This document shows positions 1 through 10,451 of a stretch of DNA of 64,000 nucleotides, piece after piece. Position numbers and translations under genes: made by a program. The first letter of the stretch is position 1. Each line of letters starts with the position of its first letter. A model generated the notes under the pieces. That model was given only the letters and a program-made list of their open reading frames with translations, was not told the origin of the DNA and did not search any database. Source of the stretch: Alnus glutinosa (taxonomy: Eukaryota; Streptophyta; Magnoliopsida; Fagales; Betulaceae); the NCBI RefSeq assembly GCF_958979055.1, contig NC_084890.1:32223116-32287115 (forward strand). Direction: 5' to 3'.

Positions 1-9
1 TTTTTGCAG

Positions 10-92
10 ATGTTGATACAACTCGTCCATTGTGTGTACCTAGAAATGAAACAATTGACGATCTGTTACCCAAGTATCTAAATTCGGTATAA
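10..92 (+). CDS. 3'-terminal exon of an unidentified gene (partial)
   Basis: A splice acceptor (TTTTTGCAG, 1-9) is followed by an open frame starting in phase 2 at base 12. It encodes 26 residues (VDTTRPLCVPRNETIDDLLP, then KYLNSV) and ends at TAA 90-92. The rest of the gene lies left of the window. The peptide has the balanced composition of a real soluble protein C-terminus, but I do not recognise the family. It points the same way as the PPR gene 0.8 kb downstream. Confidence 0.45.
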
Positions 93-894
93 AAGGATCT
101 CTGTCCCAATGTTTTCAATTTTAACAATTAAGTCTTAAGTTTTTCTCATTTTTCAAATAAGTCCATTTGTCAACTTATTGCTCAAGTTAATTAACAATAT
201 GTCATATCAGACCAATTAATTATTAACGTTATGTTACTTTCATTTGACGAGTCATGTGCATGCCAACTGTATGTGTCAAATGACACATACTTTTAATTAA
301 AAAGACTAATGCAATAAACTATATTTTTATTTCATAACTATCCCACAATAATAATGTGACAGTCCTAACCAAACCTTGAATTAGTCTTTATTAAAAAATA
401 AATAAATAAATCTAAATGTTAGTTAGAATTGTCAAATTAATTAGTATCGTGAGATAAAAATGTGGTATATAACATTATTCAGTTACAATTATACAATAAA
501 GATTTTTTTTTTTGTAAAATCTTTATTTAAGGTATATTTGTAATTTAATGTAATTTTGTCACGTGGCACGCATAATTGGCTTATGATATATCAAACGAGA
601 GTCACGTAATATTATTAATTGATTGATCTGACGTAACATATTGTTTGACGTATATCAAATTTCTACGGACTCGCTCCTCCAAAGCCCAAACAAATCATAA
701 TATTATAATAAAAATTGAGAGACTTTGATGTATTTTGTCACTTCAACTTTGCGATAAGTCTCAATTTTTCCCTCTCTCTCAGCTTGTGAAGTAGAATAGA
801 GTATCTTTCTTATAGCCCATCTCCGCCAGCCAAAACTCAAAACTTGAGAAAATAAGAGTAGTCCAGGGCATCACAACTGTAATAACTTCCAGCT
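93..894. other. Intergenic region upstream of the PPR gene, with an inverted-repeat (MITE-like) stretch
   Basis: This AT-rich intergenic region has an arm at about 170-250 (CAATATGTCATATCAGACCA...) that reads as the imperfect reverse complement of about 580-665 (...TGATCTGACGTAACATATTG). This suggests an old MITE with degenerate termini. A CT-rich tract near 765-785 just before the PPR start may be its leader. I see no gene. Confidence 0.4.
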
Positions 895-3582
895 ATGTCA
901 TGCTGCTACACCCAACCACTTTCTCCTCTCGCTCTGCCATTCTCTTCACGTGCATCGTCTTCCCTCCAAACCGATCACCGCCTACCCACAGCCCTTCAAA
1001 AACAGACTCGTTCTCAACCCCTCCCCACCACCACTCTCACCGCTTCCTCTGCAAAACCCTTGTCTCAGGACTCATGGGTCGAATCCCTTCGCTCCCAAGC
1101 GCGGTCCAATCTCTTCCAGGAAGCCATTATGACATACATCCAGATGTTGGCTCTCGCGGGTATTTCACCCGACAACTTCGCTTTCCCGGCTGTCCTCAAG
1201 GCCGTGGCGGGACTTCAGGACGTAAATCTTGGGAAACAGATTCATGCCCATGTTTTTAAATTTGGGTACGCCTTCTCTTCGGTCACCGTGGCTAATACCC
1301 TTGTTCATATGTATGGGAAATGTGGGAATATAGGGGACGTGTACAAGGTGTTTGACAGAATGACTGAGAGGGACCATGTTTCTTGGAATTCCATCATTGC
1401 TGCATTGTGTCGCTTTGAGGAGTGGGAGCTTGCTTTGGAGGCGTTTCGGTTAATGCTGTTTGAGAATGAGGCGCCTAGCTCGTTTACGTTGGTGAGTGGC
1501 GCGCTAGCTTGTTCAAATTTGCGTAGGCATGATGGTTTGCGGCTTGGTAAGCAATTGCATGCGTATAGTTTAAGAACAGGAATTTGGAAAACGTATACCA
1601 ACAATGCTTTCATGGTTATGTATGCTAAATTAGGAAGGGTTGCTGACTCGCAAGCTTTATTTGAGTTATTTGAGGAACGTGATATGGTTTCATGGAACAC
1701 CATGATAAGTTCCTTCTCTCAAAACGATCAGTTTTTAGAAGCATTATCATTTTTGCGTCTTATGGTTCTTGAAGGAACTAAACCGGATGGGGTCACCTTT
1801 GCAAGCGTACTTCCTGCCTGTTCTCATTTGGAGATGTTAGATAGAGGGAAGGAAATTCATGCTTATGCCTTGAAAACTACTAACTTACTCGAGAATTCTT
1901 TTGTGGGTAGTGCTTTGGTTGACATGTATTGCAACTGTCAACAAGTTGAAAGTGGTCGCCGAGTTTTTGATGGTATCTTAGAGCGGAGCATTGCACTTTT
2001 TAATGCTATGGTTACTGGTTATGCACAAAATGAGCATTACGAGAAGGCCTTGAACCTCTTCTTTCAAATGGTACTTGATGGAATTTGTCCAAACACCACC
2101 ACAATGTCGAGTGTTTTGCCAGCTAGTGTGCGCTGTGAACTGTTCTCTGACACAGAAGGTATGCATGGGTATGTAATAAAGAGAGGTTTGTATAGGGATA
2201 GGTATATGCAGAATGCACTTATGGACATGTACTTCAGAATGGGAAAGATAGAAATCTCAGAATATATATTTAACGGCATGGAGGTCAGAGATATAGTATC
2301 TTGGAACACAATGATCACTGGTTATGTCATTTGTGGACGCCATAATGATGCACTTAACCTGCTACACGAGATGCAAATGATAGAAGAACAGAACAAAGAC
2401 GATAATTGCGAGGAGAAGAACATGGTTCCCCTTAAGCCAAATTCAGTAACACTTATGACAGTTCTGCCGGGTTGTGCTTCCCTTGCTGCACTAGCAAAGG
2501 GGAAAGAGATCCATGGTTATGCCATCAGACATTTATTGGCATCAGATGTTGCAGTCGGTAGTGCACTAGTTGACATGTATGCAAAATGTGGCTGCTTGGA
2601 CTTTTCTAGGAGAGTGTTTGATCGGATGCCCATCAAGAATGTAATCACCTGGAATGTTCTCATCATGGCTTATGGGATGCATGGGAGAGGGGAGGAAGCC
2701 TTTGAACTATTTAAGGATATGGTAGCAGAAGGAGACAAGAACGATGGTTTAAGGCCTAATCAAGTTACATTTATTGCAATTCTTGCAGCGTGTAGTCACT
2801 CCAGGATGGTAAATGAAGGCCTATACTTATTCCATAGAATGAAAGAGAACCACGGGGTTGAACCTGCACCAGACCACTATGCTTGTGTGGTGGACTTGCT
2901 TGGTCGAGCTGGTCAACTAGAAGAAGCATATGAACTTATCAATACCATGCCCCCTGAGTTTGACAAAACAGATGCGTGGAGTAGCTTGCTTGGTGCTTGT
3001 CGGATACATCAGAATGTAGAAATTGGGGAGATTGCAGCTAAGAATCTCCTTGACTTGGAGCCAAATGTAGCTAGCCACTATGTTTTACTGTCTAATATCT
3101 ACTCTTCCGCCGGACTCTGGGAAAAGGCGATGGACATCCGGAAAAGGATGAAAGAACTGGGAGTAAGAAAGGAACCTGGGTGTAGTTGGATTGAGTTTGG
3201 TGATGAGGTTCATAAGTTCGTGGCTGGGGATGGGTCACACCCACAAAGTGAGCAGCTCCATGGATTTCTTGAAATCCTGTTGGAAAGGATGAGAAAGGAG
3301 GGGTATGTGCCTGATACTTCTTGTGTACTTCACAATGTTGGTGAGGAGGAGAAAGAGACTCTACTCTGTGGGCACAGTGAGAAACTGGCGATAGCTTTTG
3401 GTATTCTCAACACCCCTCCTGGAACTACCATTAGAGTTGCCAAGAACCTTAGAGTTTGTAATGACTGCCATGTTGCTTCTAAGTTTATCTCGAAGATAGA
3501 AGACAGAGAGATCATTGTTAGAGACGTGAGGAGGTTCCATCATTTTAGGAATGGAACTTGTTCCTGTGGGGACTACTGGTAA
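895..3582 (+). CDS. OTP84: DYW-class pentatricopeptide repeat protein, OTP84/At3g57430-like, plastid RNA editing factor
   Basis: Intronless 895-residue gene. Residues 1 to about 60 are rich in Ser/Thr/Pro and look like a plastid transit peptide. PLS-type PPR repeats follow to about 755, with repeated signatures such as VSWNTMI, GKEIHAYA and LVDMYAKCG. Then come the E/E+ region (PG-box-like GCSWIEFGDEVHKF) and a complete DYW deaminase domain. The zinc/catalytic signature HSEKLAIA starts at residue 827, CNDCH is at 855-859, and the protein ends in DYW. Length and sequence style match Arabidopsis OTP84 (At3g57430), known for C-to-U editing of plastid ndhB, ndhF and psbZ transcripts; orthology is inferred from memory of the family. 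The first ATG lies after a CT-rich leader, and out-of-frame ORFs inside the gene are shadows. No lesions seen. PLS arrays decide the RNA target and the DYW domain supplies the deaminase. Confidence 0.9.
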   Translation: MSCCYTQPLSPLALPFSSRASSSLQTDHRLPTALQKQTRSQPLPTTTLTASSAKPLSQDSWVESLRSQARSNLFQEAIMTYIQMLALAGISPDNFAFPAVLKAVAGLQDVNLGKQIHAHVFKFGYAFSSVTVANTLVHMYGKCGNIGDVYKVFDRMTERDHVSWNSIIAALCRFEEWELALEAFRLMLFENEAPSSFTLVSGALACSNLRRHDGLRLGKQLHAYSLRTGIWKTYTNNAFMVMYAKLGRVADSQALFELFEERDMVSWNTMISSFSQNDQFLEALSFLRLMVLEGTKPDGVTFASVLPACSHLEMLDRGKEIHAYALKTTNLLENSFVGSALVDMYCNCQQVESGRRVFDGILERSIALFNAMVTGYAQNEHYEKALNLFFQMVLDGICPNTTTMSSVLPASVRCELFSDTEGMHGYVIKRGLYRDRYMQNALMDMYFRMGKIEISEYIFNGMEVRDIVSWNTMITGYVICGRHNDALNLLHEMQMIEEQNKDDNCEEKNMVPLKPNSVTLMTVLPGCASLAALAKGKEIHGYAIRHLLASDVAVGSALVDMYAKCGCLDFSRRVFDRMPIKNVITWNVLIMAYGMHGRGEEAFELFKDMVAEGDKNDGLRPNQVTFIAILAACSHSRMVNEGLYLFHRMKENHGVEPAPDHYACVVDLLGRAGQLEEAYELINTMPPEFDKTDAWSSLLGACRIHQNVEIGEIAAKNLLDLEPNVASHYVLLSNIYSSAGLWEKAMDIRKRMKELGVRKEPGCSWIEFGDEVHKFVAGDGSHPQSEQLHGFLEILLERMRKEGYVPDTSCVLHNVGEEEKETLLCGHSEKLAIAFGILNTPPGTTIRVAKNLRVCNDCHVASKFISKIEDREIIVRDVRRFHHFRNGTCSCGDYW

Positions 3583-4333
3583 TAAGTGCCGGAATTCATT
3601 TTTTTTGTTCCGAAGAAGTAACAAAATTTTGTTTATTCTGACATTCATTTTGTAATTGAGATATACCATGTAAAAAAATTGGTTGAATTTTCAAAAAATT
3701 CTTGAAGCCGCGAGGTATTGATGAGGGTGAGTGTATAAATTAAAAGATTTTGGTAGTCAACTCTTAATCACTACTCTATACTTTACCTCTGTTTGTCAAT
3801 CATCAGATCTCTTGTATTACTCACCCATCGAGCTTCTAAAGCCCCAATATTTTCAGAAGTTGTCGAGCTATGAGAATCAGTATGAGGTTTCAAGTAATGC
3901 TGTTTGTGGTAAATATAGCTTTAACCCTATAAATTGGACATCATTGTTCAGCTTACTAAGAAAACGATGGGTATAAAAAAGTTCCAGTTATTTTATTTGC
4001 CGTCTTCTCAATTAACAAACACAGCATATCAGCAGTTGAACTCAAGCTAGCTAAGGCAAAACGTAAACACACATAGGCATGCAAGGCACATATACATGTG
4101 AAAAAGGAGCAGCTGCTCAATTCATATGTATGTTGCTCACAATTTACTACTACAACCAGGGTAAAATGTCTGTTATTCAGAAGAAAATGGATTGATTCCT
4201 GAAACCTGCTTTCAGGCAAAAACAACTTAGGAAAAGTTCCTAGAGCACATAGGAAATCGGCAATTCATATCACTCAAAGCCTGAAAAAGCTAAGATTCAT
4301 AGCACAAATCATACAAAGACCACTAGAAAGGAT
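3583..4333. other. Intergenic region between convergent PPR and mS33 genes
   Basis: This region should hold the 3' UTRs of the two convergent genes. Short ORFs at 3731-3976 and 3956-4225 have no recognisable product and biased composition. I see no further gene. Confidence 0.5.
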
Positions 4334-4403
4334 AAAGGAATGTCAGATAATTTTTTTTTGATAAGTAAATAAAGTTTTATTGAAAAAAGGAATGTCAGAT
4401 AAT
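4334..4403 (-). mobile_element. Extremely 5'-truncated LINE tail (34 bp) with 18-bp target-site duplication
   Basis: An 18-bp direct repeat (AAAGGAATGTCAGATAAT at 4334-4351 and 4386-4403) flanks only 34 bp. Read on the minus strand, those 34 bp are a LINE 3' end: ...AATAAAACTTTATTTACTTATC followed by A's. The same terminal motif (TTTAATAAA...CTTACTTATCAAAA) recurs at 23900-23935 and 38400-38445. The long duplication and poly(A) are the hallmarks of target-primed reverse transcription. It lies about 110 bp beyond the mS33 stop codon, in its likely 3' UTR. Confidence 0.75.
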
Positions 4404-4511
4404 CAAATCTGAATCACCAAAATTCTTTGAAGTGTTCACAAAGAGTCCAACTACTAACAGCCTTATTATTCATAAGATTACTCTATCCAATTCCATCAAC
4501 ACTAAAAGATA

Positions 4512-4914
4512 TCACTTCTTTTTACGCTTGGCAGCTTGCTTTCCTTGACCCTTCTTAGGTGGTCCCTTTCCTCGACGCTTCAACATTTCAAGCTTAGATA
4601 AGCGCCTAGGCAAAGCACAATATACACATATGTTAGATGGTTCAAATGTGCATGGATCCTATCCGCATAACCATTAAGAGCTACTAAACATTCTTATATA
4701 GTACAAATAATCAAACTTCATAAAAACATTCTGGAGAAATTCTTCTTAAAGTACATAGCAGTCTTTATAGATTGCATTAAATGCAAGACTACATTGAAAA
4801 TGAAGGAAGAAAAGAAACAGTTTTCATTTCATAAAATATACTAAGAAATTACAATAAAAACACATAAATACTGAAACAAAAGTAATTTCTTTATAATTAT
4901 TTCCAGCAAATGAA

Positions 4915-4991
<77 letters not shown>

Positions 4992-5709
4992 ATAATGATA
5001 GCTAAAATATTCACTGTATTGATGGATATTTTAAGAAATTCACAGTCAGAAAGGGTTGCAGCCCTAATGGAAGCTTCAAGCAATAACACAACCTTCTAGA
5101 TTGTCTAGTTTAAGGAGCTTATCCACATTGTATGAAGAACTTAATACTCAAAGCTATATGAGCTCTAGCTCAAATGGTTTCTCCTCTTGTAGAACCAAGG
5201 TGGAGGGTTTTCTCTGGGTTCCTTAACTACTATGTACGAATAAGGTGCTGCTTGCCTGTACAAAACAGGCAACCATAACAGACACTTGTTTTTGTTGACT
5301 GCTTCATCTCCACACTTATAAAGACAATAAACTGATTAAAAATCCTCTCATAACACACACCTCTTCTCATCACCCAATAAGGAAGCCCATGATCCTAAAA
5401 ACCTTGGTATCATGACAAGTTCCACGAAGGAAAAAGTAGTTGAAAAACCTAAGAAAATATTTCATGGCAGAGAGAGAGAGAGAGAGATTACTCTTGTTCT
5501 CCACGAGCCATCACAAGAGGATCATCCTTCACAATGTCATGTGGGTACCATTCAGCAACTTTGTCACCAATGAGCTTCTTGCGTAACAACTTGTGTGGTG
5601 ATCGCTGGCCTGTTGGATTAAGTACATGCCCAAATATCCTTGCTCTCGCTTCAGTCACTCCTTCAGTGACTACCTTGGCCAGAATGCTCTTTAGCCCACC
5701 AGTAGCCAT
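4512..5709 (-). CDS. mS33: Mitochondrial small ribosomal subunit protein mS33, two coding exons
   Basis: Exons: 5709-5492 (ATG at 5709-5707) and 4605-4512 (stop TGA 4514-4512). The junction is unambiguous: donor CAAGA|GTAATC, acceptor TGCCTAG|GCGC, restoring the frame as GAG CGC. The predicted protein is 103 residues. It begins MATGGLKSILAKVV, has the family core ARIFGHVLNPTGQRSPHK and LIGDKVAEWYPHD, and ends in a basic tail (KRRGKGPPKKGQGKQAAKRK) typical of plant mS33 proteins (older name S27/S33, At5g44710-like). It is a structural protein of the mitochondrial ribosome. An ORF extending upstream of this Met to 5805 is probably 5' UTR, because family members start at MATGG. The 886-bp intron carries a (TA)n tract. 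Confidence 0.9.
4606..5491 (-). other. mS33 intron with a (TA)n microsatellite
   Basis: The single coding intron of mS33. It contains an uninterrupted TA run at 4919-4989, which generates meaningless Ile-Tyr ORFs on both strands, and a GA run near 5470-5487 beside the donor. Nothing else recognisable. Confidence 0.7.
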
Positions 5710-6700
5710 CGTCACTTCACCTTCATAAACCATAACCCATAAGTCAAAACAGAAGCTTTTCAGTAAGATTTCGAGTACCTGATGGTACTCCAGGAACACT
5801 CTCAAAGCACAACTACATGGGGTTAACCTTTAGCACTACGAAAAAAAATCATGTTGCCAAACCTAATAACTTGGAATTTAAGGAATCCCAAAATTATTGA
5901 CCTAGAATGCCACCTCGGAGCCTCCAACACCACAACTGCGTGCTACCAAAGCTAAACTATGAAAACTTGTACAAATTCAATCCCAATTTTAGCATCAAAA
6001 ATGCATTTTCACACTATTACAAGAGTATCAACCATTACCATATTGCTTGCACACGATAATGCATCAAAACACGAGTGCCCAATAACCATTAGCGACGTTT
6101 ACATATTTAAGCCCTTACTATATCCCAATACCAGGTTTCGGCATTTTACCGAACAGTTTGCGTGCACTGAGTATGCAATAGTCTGAGAAGTCCAGCTTTG
6201 CCAATTGACCCTAACTACTAACTAAGTCAGAGAGAGAGAGAGATTTGCGTACCTGATTGATATTGCTTTAGGGTATATTGCTTTAGTACGTTTCCTCTTT
6301 TTTTGGACACATTGATTTCTTAAGAACCAAACGGACCCTCAGATTGAGTACTTTTCAAACCCTAAATATCAACAACAAAAAGAACAACAGTGCTACCACA
6401 ATCACGCTTAATCTTTTAATCGCTTATACTTCAAAAATGAAAGCATTTTCTGAGGCAACAATTTGATTTCACAACTCAATGAATGTATTCAAACATATGA
6501 AATGCACGAAATCGCTGCATGTACACCAGAATATAAAAAGAAAACGAAAACAATAATATGATAATTACAGTAAACAAAAACAATAATGGCGATGGAGTAC
6601 CTGATCGGAAAGTTGCGCCGGCGAGAGAGAGTCTAATAAGACTCGCCTCAGCTCTATTTTTAGGTTATATATATATTTTTTGGCTGAGTGGGTTAAGATG
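5710..6700 (-). promoter_or_regulatory. mS33 5' leader with two candidate non-coding exons and a TATA box
   Basis: On the minus strand two consensus donors precede the start codon: GATCAG|GTACTC (exon end 6601) and AATCAG|GTACGC (exon end 6253). A candidate acceptor is TATGAAG|GTGAAG just upstream of the ATG. A TATATATA stretch near 6666-6676 could place transcription start near 6640. The leader could therefore be one or two spliced exons; this is inferred from splice consensus only. The sequence between them shows no coding potential. Confidence 0.4.
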
Positions 6701-6808
6701 TAAGTTGGAGATTGGTGCAGTCTTCAAAGTCTCCTGTCGTTTCGCGGAGAATGTAAATGTAGGCAATTTTGCAATTTTTGCTTTAAAATTTGGGGCTTTT
6801 CTATGAAC

Positions 6809-6843
6809 AAAAAGAAGAAGAAGAAGAAGAAGAAGAAGAAGAG
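6809..6843. repeat. (AAG)n microsatellite
   Basis: About 11 AAG units just upstream of the mS33 leader. It creates a poly-Phe/Ser ORF on the minus strand that is not a gene. The flanking 6700-7000 stretch is purine-rich and otherwise featureless. Confidence 0.8.
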
Positions 6844-6999
6844 AGTGTAGAGAAAACTAGAGAAGTGAGGAAGATAAGAGGAGACGAGGAGACGGAGGAC
6901 GGGAGCAGTGAAACTGAAGGTTGTGCTTGTGATTCTGTGAAGGCTTGATTCGCTTGAAGGTGAGTGCCTGAGTGGTGCTGTCGTGGGACCTTCAACTAC

Positions 7000-7439
7000 G
7001 TCTGGGGAGGAAATTTTATTATTATTCTTATTTAAATTAGGAATCAAATTATTCAAAATCTCAAATGTGATTATGTGATTAATATGATAAATAACCAATT
7101 AATCAAATATGCTTTGTTAATATTTGCCTTTGATTGATAGAATTTTTTATATGTTTTTATTATTTAATTTGTTTTTTCAATATTTAGTCTAGATTGAATT
7201 CTTAAGAAACTTACAAAATAAATACACAAAAAAAAAAAGATTTAATATGAAGTTAAGTTTAACTGTTTAAGACTTGTTTTCTTTTATTTTACAAGCGGGC
7301 GCACATATAGAATGACTATATATACATATTTATTTATTTAGGTTCGGTCCTCCCCCACCAACTGATTCCTGGCTCCGCCCCTGGCAAAAGGCCTGCGTTT
7401 ATGTGCAAATCGGTTTATGTCGTTTAGGGAGGTCCAGAG
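7000..7439. other. AT-rich intergenic sequence with a possible hAT terminus
   Basis: No gene. Near 7370-7383 the sequence TGGCTCCGCCCCTG resembles the right terminal repeat of common plant hAT elements (CAGGGGCGGAGCCA in reverse). No left end was found, so this is at most a truncated remnant. Confidence 0.3.
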
Positions 7440-7804
7440 TATGGATGTAAACGAAGCAAAGTTTTCTGTGAATTCGCTTGGGCTCGGCTCGTGCGCGATT
7501 CAGTTATTAAATGAGCTATTCGTGAACATGAAAATATACTCGATTATTAAACAATACAAATCCGTATAAAACTTAGCTTGCTCGTTTATATGATACTAAA
7601 TCTTAGAATTTAGGTGATATACTGATGGGCATAGTATATCTTCATTATATAATATAAATTATGTAATAAACATATGATTCATCATTTATATCAATAAGTC
7701 AACAACACTTATTTTGTATGACTAGTGACTAAGTATGATCTAATCATGTAAATTATATAATATGATCTAACAATTCATATGAATATAATATAAAAATTCA
7801 TATG

Positions 7805-7896
<92 letters not shown>

Positions 7897-8184
7897 CTTG
7901 AATTCCAACTCAAAAGTATACAATTTTATAGTAATGTAAACTATAAAAATTAGGAACTAATGATAATTAGATTACTTTATCACAAAAGATCGATATTTAT
8001 TTTTTTGAGCCAAGTTGAGCTTAATTTTTAATTTTTAAAACTCGTCATATGAGCTCAAGCTCGTGATAAATGAGCTCGAGAACGGCTCAAGCTCGCGATA
8101 AAAAAGTTCGAGCTCGTGATAAATTTAAATGAGCTAAGCTTGGACATACACTACTCATTTGAGCTCGGCTTGTTTACGTCCCTA
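7440..8184. mobile_element. Non-autonomous hAT-like element (745 bp) with terminal inverted repeats and 8-bp TSD
   Basis: The left end TATGGATGTAAACGAAGCAA and right end GGCTTGTTTACGTCCCTA are inverted repeats (consensus TAGGGACGTAAACAAGCCGAG). They are flanked by an 8-bp duplication with one mismatch: GTCCAGAG at 7432-7439 and GCCCAGAG at 8185-8192. Subterminal copies of GAGCTCGNNNTCG-type motifs crowd the right side (8040-8170). A long (TA)n tract (7806-7893) sits inside. There is no transposase. Confidence 0.7.
7806..7893. repeat. (TA)44 microsatellite inside the hAT element
   Basis: 88 bp of uninterrupted TA dinucleotides, likely polymorphic. Confidence 0.9.
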
Positions 8185-8645
8185 GCCCAGAGGGATAAAT
8201 AGATAATAGACTTTGTGAAAATAGGCCATCGCATAGGTCAGATTAATATTTTTTAGAATTTTATGGTATTTTATGATTTTTATCATGTGTTAAAAATGTG
8301 TTTATTTTTTTTTAAAAAAATCTTGATTATTGTTTTCAAATTAAATTACTAGGAATTTTTTTTTATATCAATATTTATCACTTTTGAAATGATAAAATAT
8401 AATAAATACTAATGTGGTAAATGCCGAATTGATAAATATCAATATTTTAAAAATGATATAAATGCCGAATTGATAATCAATTTTTTTGCCTTTTTGGGTT
8501 AGGATTAGAACAAACATAAAATGTGCAAAGACACAACTTTTCACAAACTCAGATTTCTGAACATTATTCCTTCAATGAATGATGCTCTAGGCAATTTAGC
8601 TAAACAAAATTTTCCTACATCATTTTAGTTTGAAAACTTTGAGGA

Positions 8646-9780
8646 TTAGAACAAAATCCGCTCTTGATAGATCTCCAATGCCTGAATGACCTTCTCTATG
8701 AACAACTTCCGGTGCAGCCTATACCTGCACATGTCCACATAGCAATAATTTAACAGAGGGTCTCACTTTAACAACATGTAGAAGCCTAAGAGCTCTGGAA
8801 ATGATAAGGAAGACCGCGTACTTGATTGCGGCTTCAAGCGTCCTCTTGGCTTCCGGCATAGAATCTGGCAGTAACATGGGGGAAAATTATAAGCTTCAAA
8901 TGTCTATACCAATACCAATATCTTTCAGGAATATATTAATAGTCTGCTAGCTAGACAAAGAAATTAGAAAGCCAACTGCATCAGATCTGCAGAATCTTAT
9001 ATTTGCTTCTTGTTGTTGCCTACTGTTAGGTGGTCTTGGCCTCTCTTAACTCCATAAGCTAGCTCATAAGGTGAGGCTTTCCCTTACACTTATAAACTGA
9101 CCACCAACCCCTTCCACAATCGATGTGGGACAACCCCAACAATCTCCCCCTCACACATCGGGCCTTGGGTCGGAGTAGAGACAACCCGTTTCTCCCGCAT
9201 ATTATAGGGCCTAAGACTTGTTGGTAAACCTGGACTCTGATACCAGTGTTAGGTAGTCTTGGGCCTCTCTCAACCCCAAAAGCTTGCTCATGAGGTGAGG
9301 CTTTCCCTCACACTTATAAACTGACCACCAACCCCTTCCACAATCGATGTGGCACGACCCCAACAATCTCCCCCTCACACATCGGGCCTTGGGTCGGAGC
9401 AGAGACAACCCGTTTCTTTCGCATATTATAGGGCCTGAGACTTGTTGGTAAATCTGGGCTCTGATACTAGTGTTAGGTGGTCTTGGGCCTCTCTCAACCC
9501 CAAAAGCTAGCTCATGAGGTGAGGCTTTCCCTCACACTTATAAACTGACCACCAACCCTTTCCACAATCGATGTGGGACAACCCCAACAGTTTGGACGAT
9601 AATTCCAAATTCTAATTGCTAAAAGAAATTAATATTGAGCAAGTTTTGAGAAGTAAATATCAGATAATCCATACTGTTATGATAATACTCTTCAGGAAGG
9701 CCAGATATATTGAAGACTGACAAGAAGGAATCTAAATGAATTCGTGCATTGCCTCTGAACTGGATCACATCCCAAGGATT
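8646..9780 (-). pseudogene. pTAC14 3'-fragment pseudogene (exons 10, 12, 13)
   Basis: Exons matching the intact gene at 38810-46999: exon 13 at 8724-8646, exon 12 at 8864-8822, exon 10 at 9780-9675. All three keep their reading frames and splice sites, so the copy is young. Exon 11 (the equivalent of 39446-39249) is gone. The interval from about 8990 to 9590 holds a TRIM array instead. All exons upstream of exon 10 are missing because of the large deletion in block A. No promoter or start codon remains, so no pTAC14 protein can come from it. Confidence 0.85.
9024..9589 (-). mobile_element. Tandem TRIM retrotransposon array: three LTRs, two internal regions
   Basis: LTRs at 9024-9141, 9247-9365 and 9471-9589 (118-119 bp, nearly identical) alternate with internal regions of 105 bp. 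Read on the minus strand each LTR runs TGTTGGGG...CCTAACA. It is followed directly by a primer binding site for initiator tRNA-Met (TGGTATCAGAGCC, plus coordinates about 9233-9246; a variant at 9457-9470). There is no coding capacity. The outer flanks (CCTAC and GTTTG) share no 5-bp target duplication, and a whole pTAC14 exon is missing at the site. Confidence 0.85.
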
Positions 9781-10076
9781 CTGCCCACACAAACCAGATA
9801 TAAATTTGAAGTTAATTTCAAGAAATTTACAATTACAAAATATAACTCTCAAAGTATTCTAAACAGAGGTGCTATAAAGACGATGCTTGCACTCTTCTAC
9901 CCTCAAGCACCCTAATAATTATAAGGACTTTGGGTAAGAGTATCAATCACGGGTCATGGCATAGAAAATTCATATTAAGCACATTACATCCATATAATTT
10001 CAGTTGAGAATGTACTGAATTAAAATGACTCACACAGGTCCAAGAACTTCTCTGTGAAAGCACTTCAAACTATTTT

Positions 10077-10276
10077 TCCACAAAATTCAAATGTTGGATC
10101 ATTGTGAAGTTTGTCCATCCAACGGCTTGGCGCATGTCTTGAAATTCATGCAAGAGATATGCAAAAGTGGGAGATATCATGAGAAGGCAATCTCATGATA
10201 GCCTTTTCCTATTGTAAAAGATTTTCTTTAATTCAAATATACCAGGAGGCCAACATGATGGAATATTGTTGAGAGG
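10077..10276. other. Filler DNA at the ~11-kb deletion junction
   Basis: About 200 bp separate the end of pTAC14 homology (10076, matching 39954) from the start of CHX homology (10277, matching 51141). The filler has no counterpart elsewhere in the window and no ORF of note. Confidence 0.7.
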
Positions 10277-10451
10277 ATGCTACCTTGCTCCTGGTAAATT
10301 CTAAACAAGGTGCCACTGACTGTAACCAAGCCGCTTAAGATATCGCTTACCAATGTTGCAGATAGGCCTAAAAATCGACCTAGTTCCGAATTCAGGATAT
10401 TGAGGTCCTCAAGAAGGCAAGCAAGGACCGGAAACGGAGTTACACAATGTG

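Noticed and set aside
4841-5099. Ile-Tyr-rich ORFs on both strands
   Set aside because: They are translations of a (TA)n microsatellite inside the mS33 intron.
6724-7098. 124-codon minus-strand ORF rich in Phe and Ser
   Set aside because: It runs through an (AAG)n repeat and transposon-like sequence; no domain and no conserved start.
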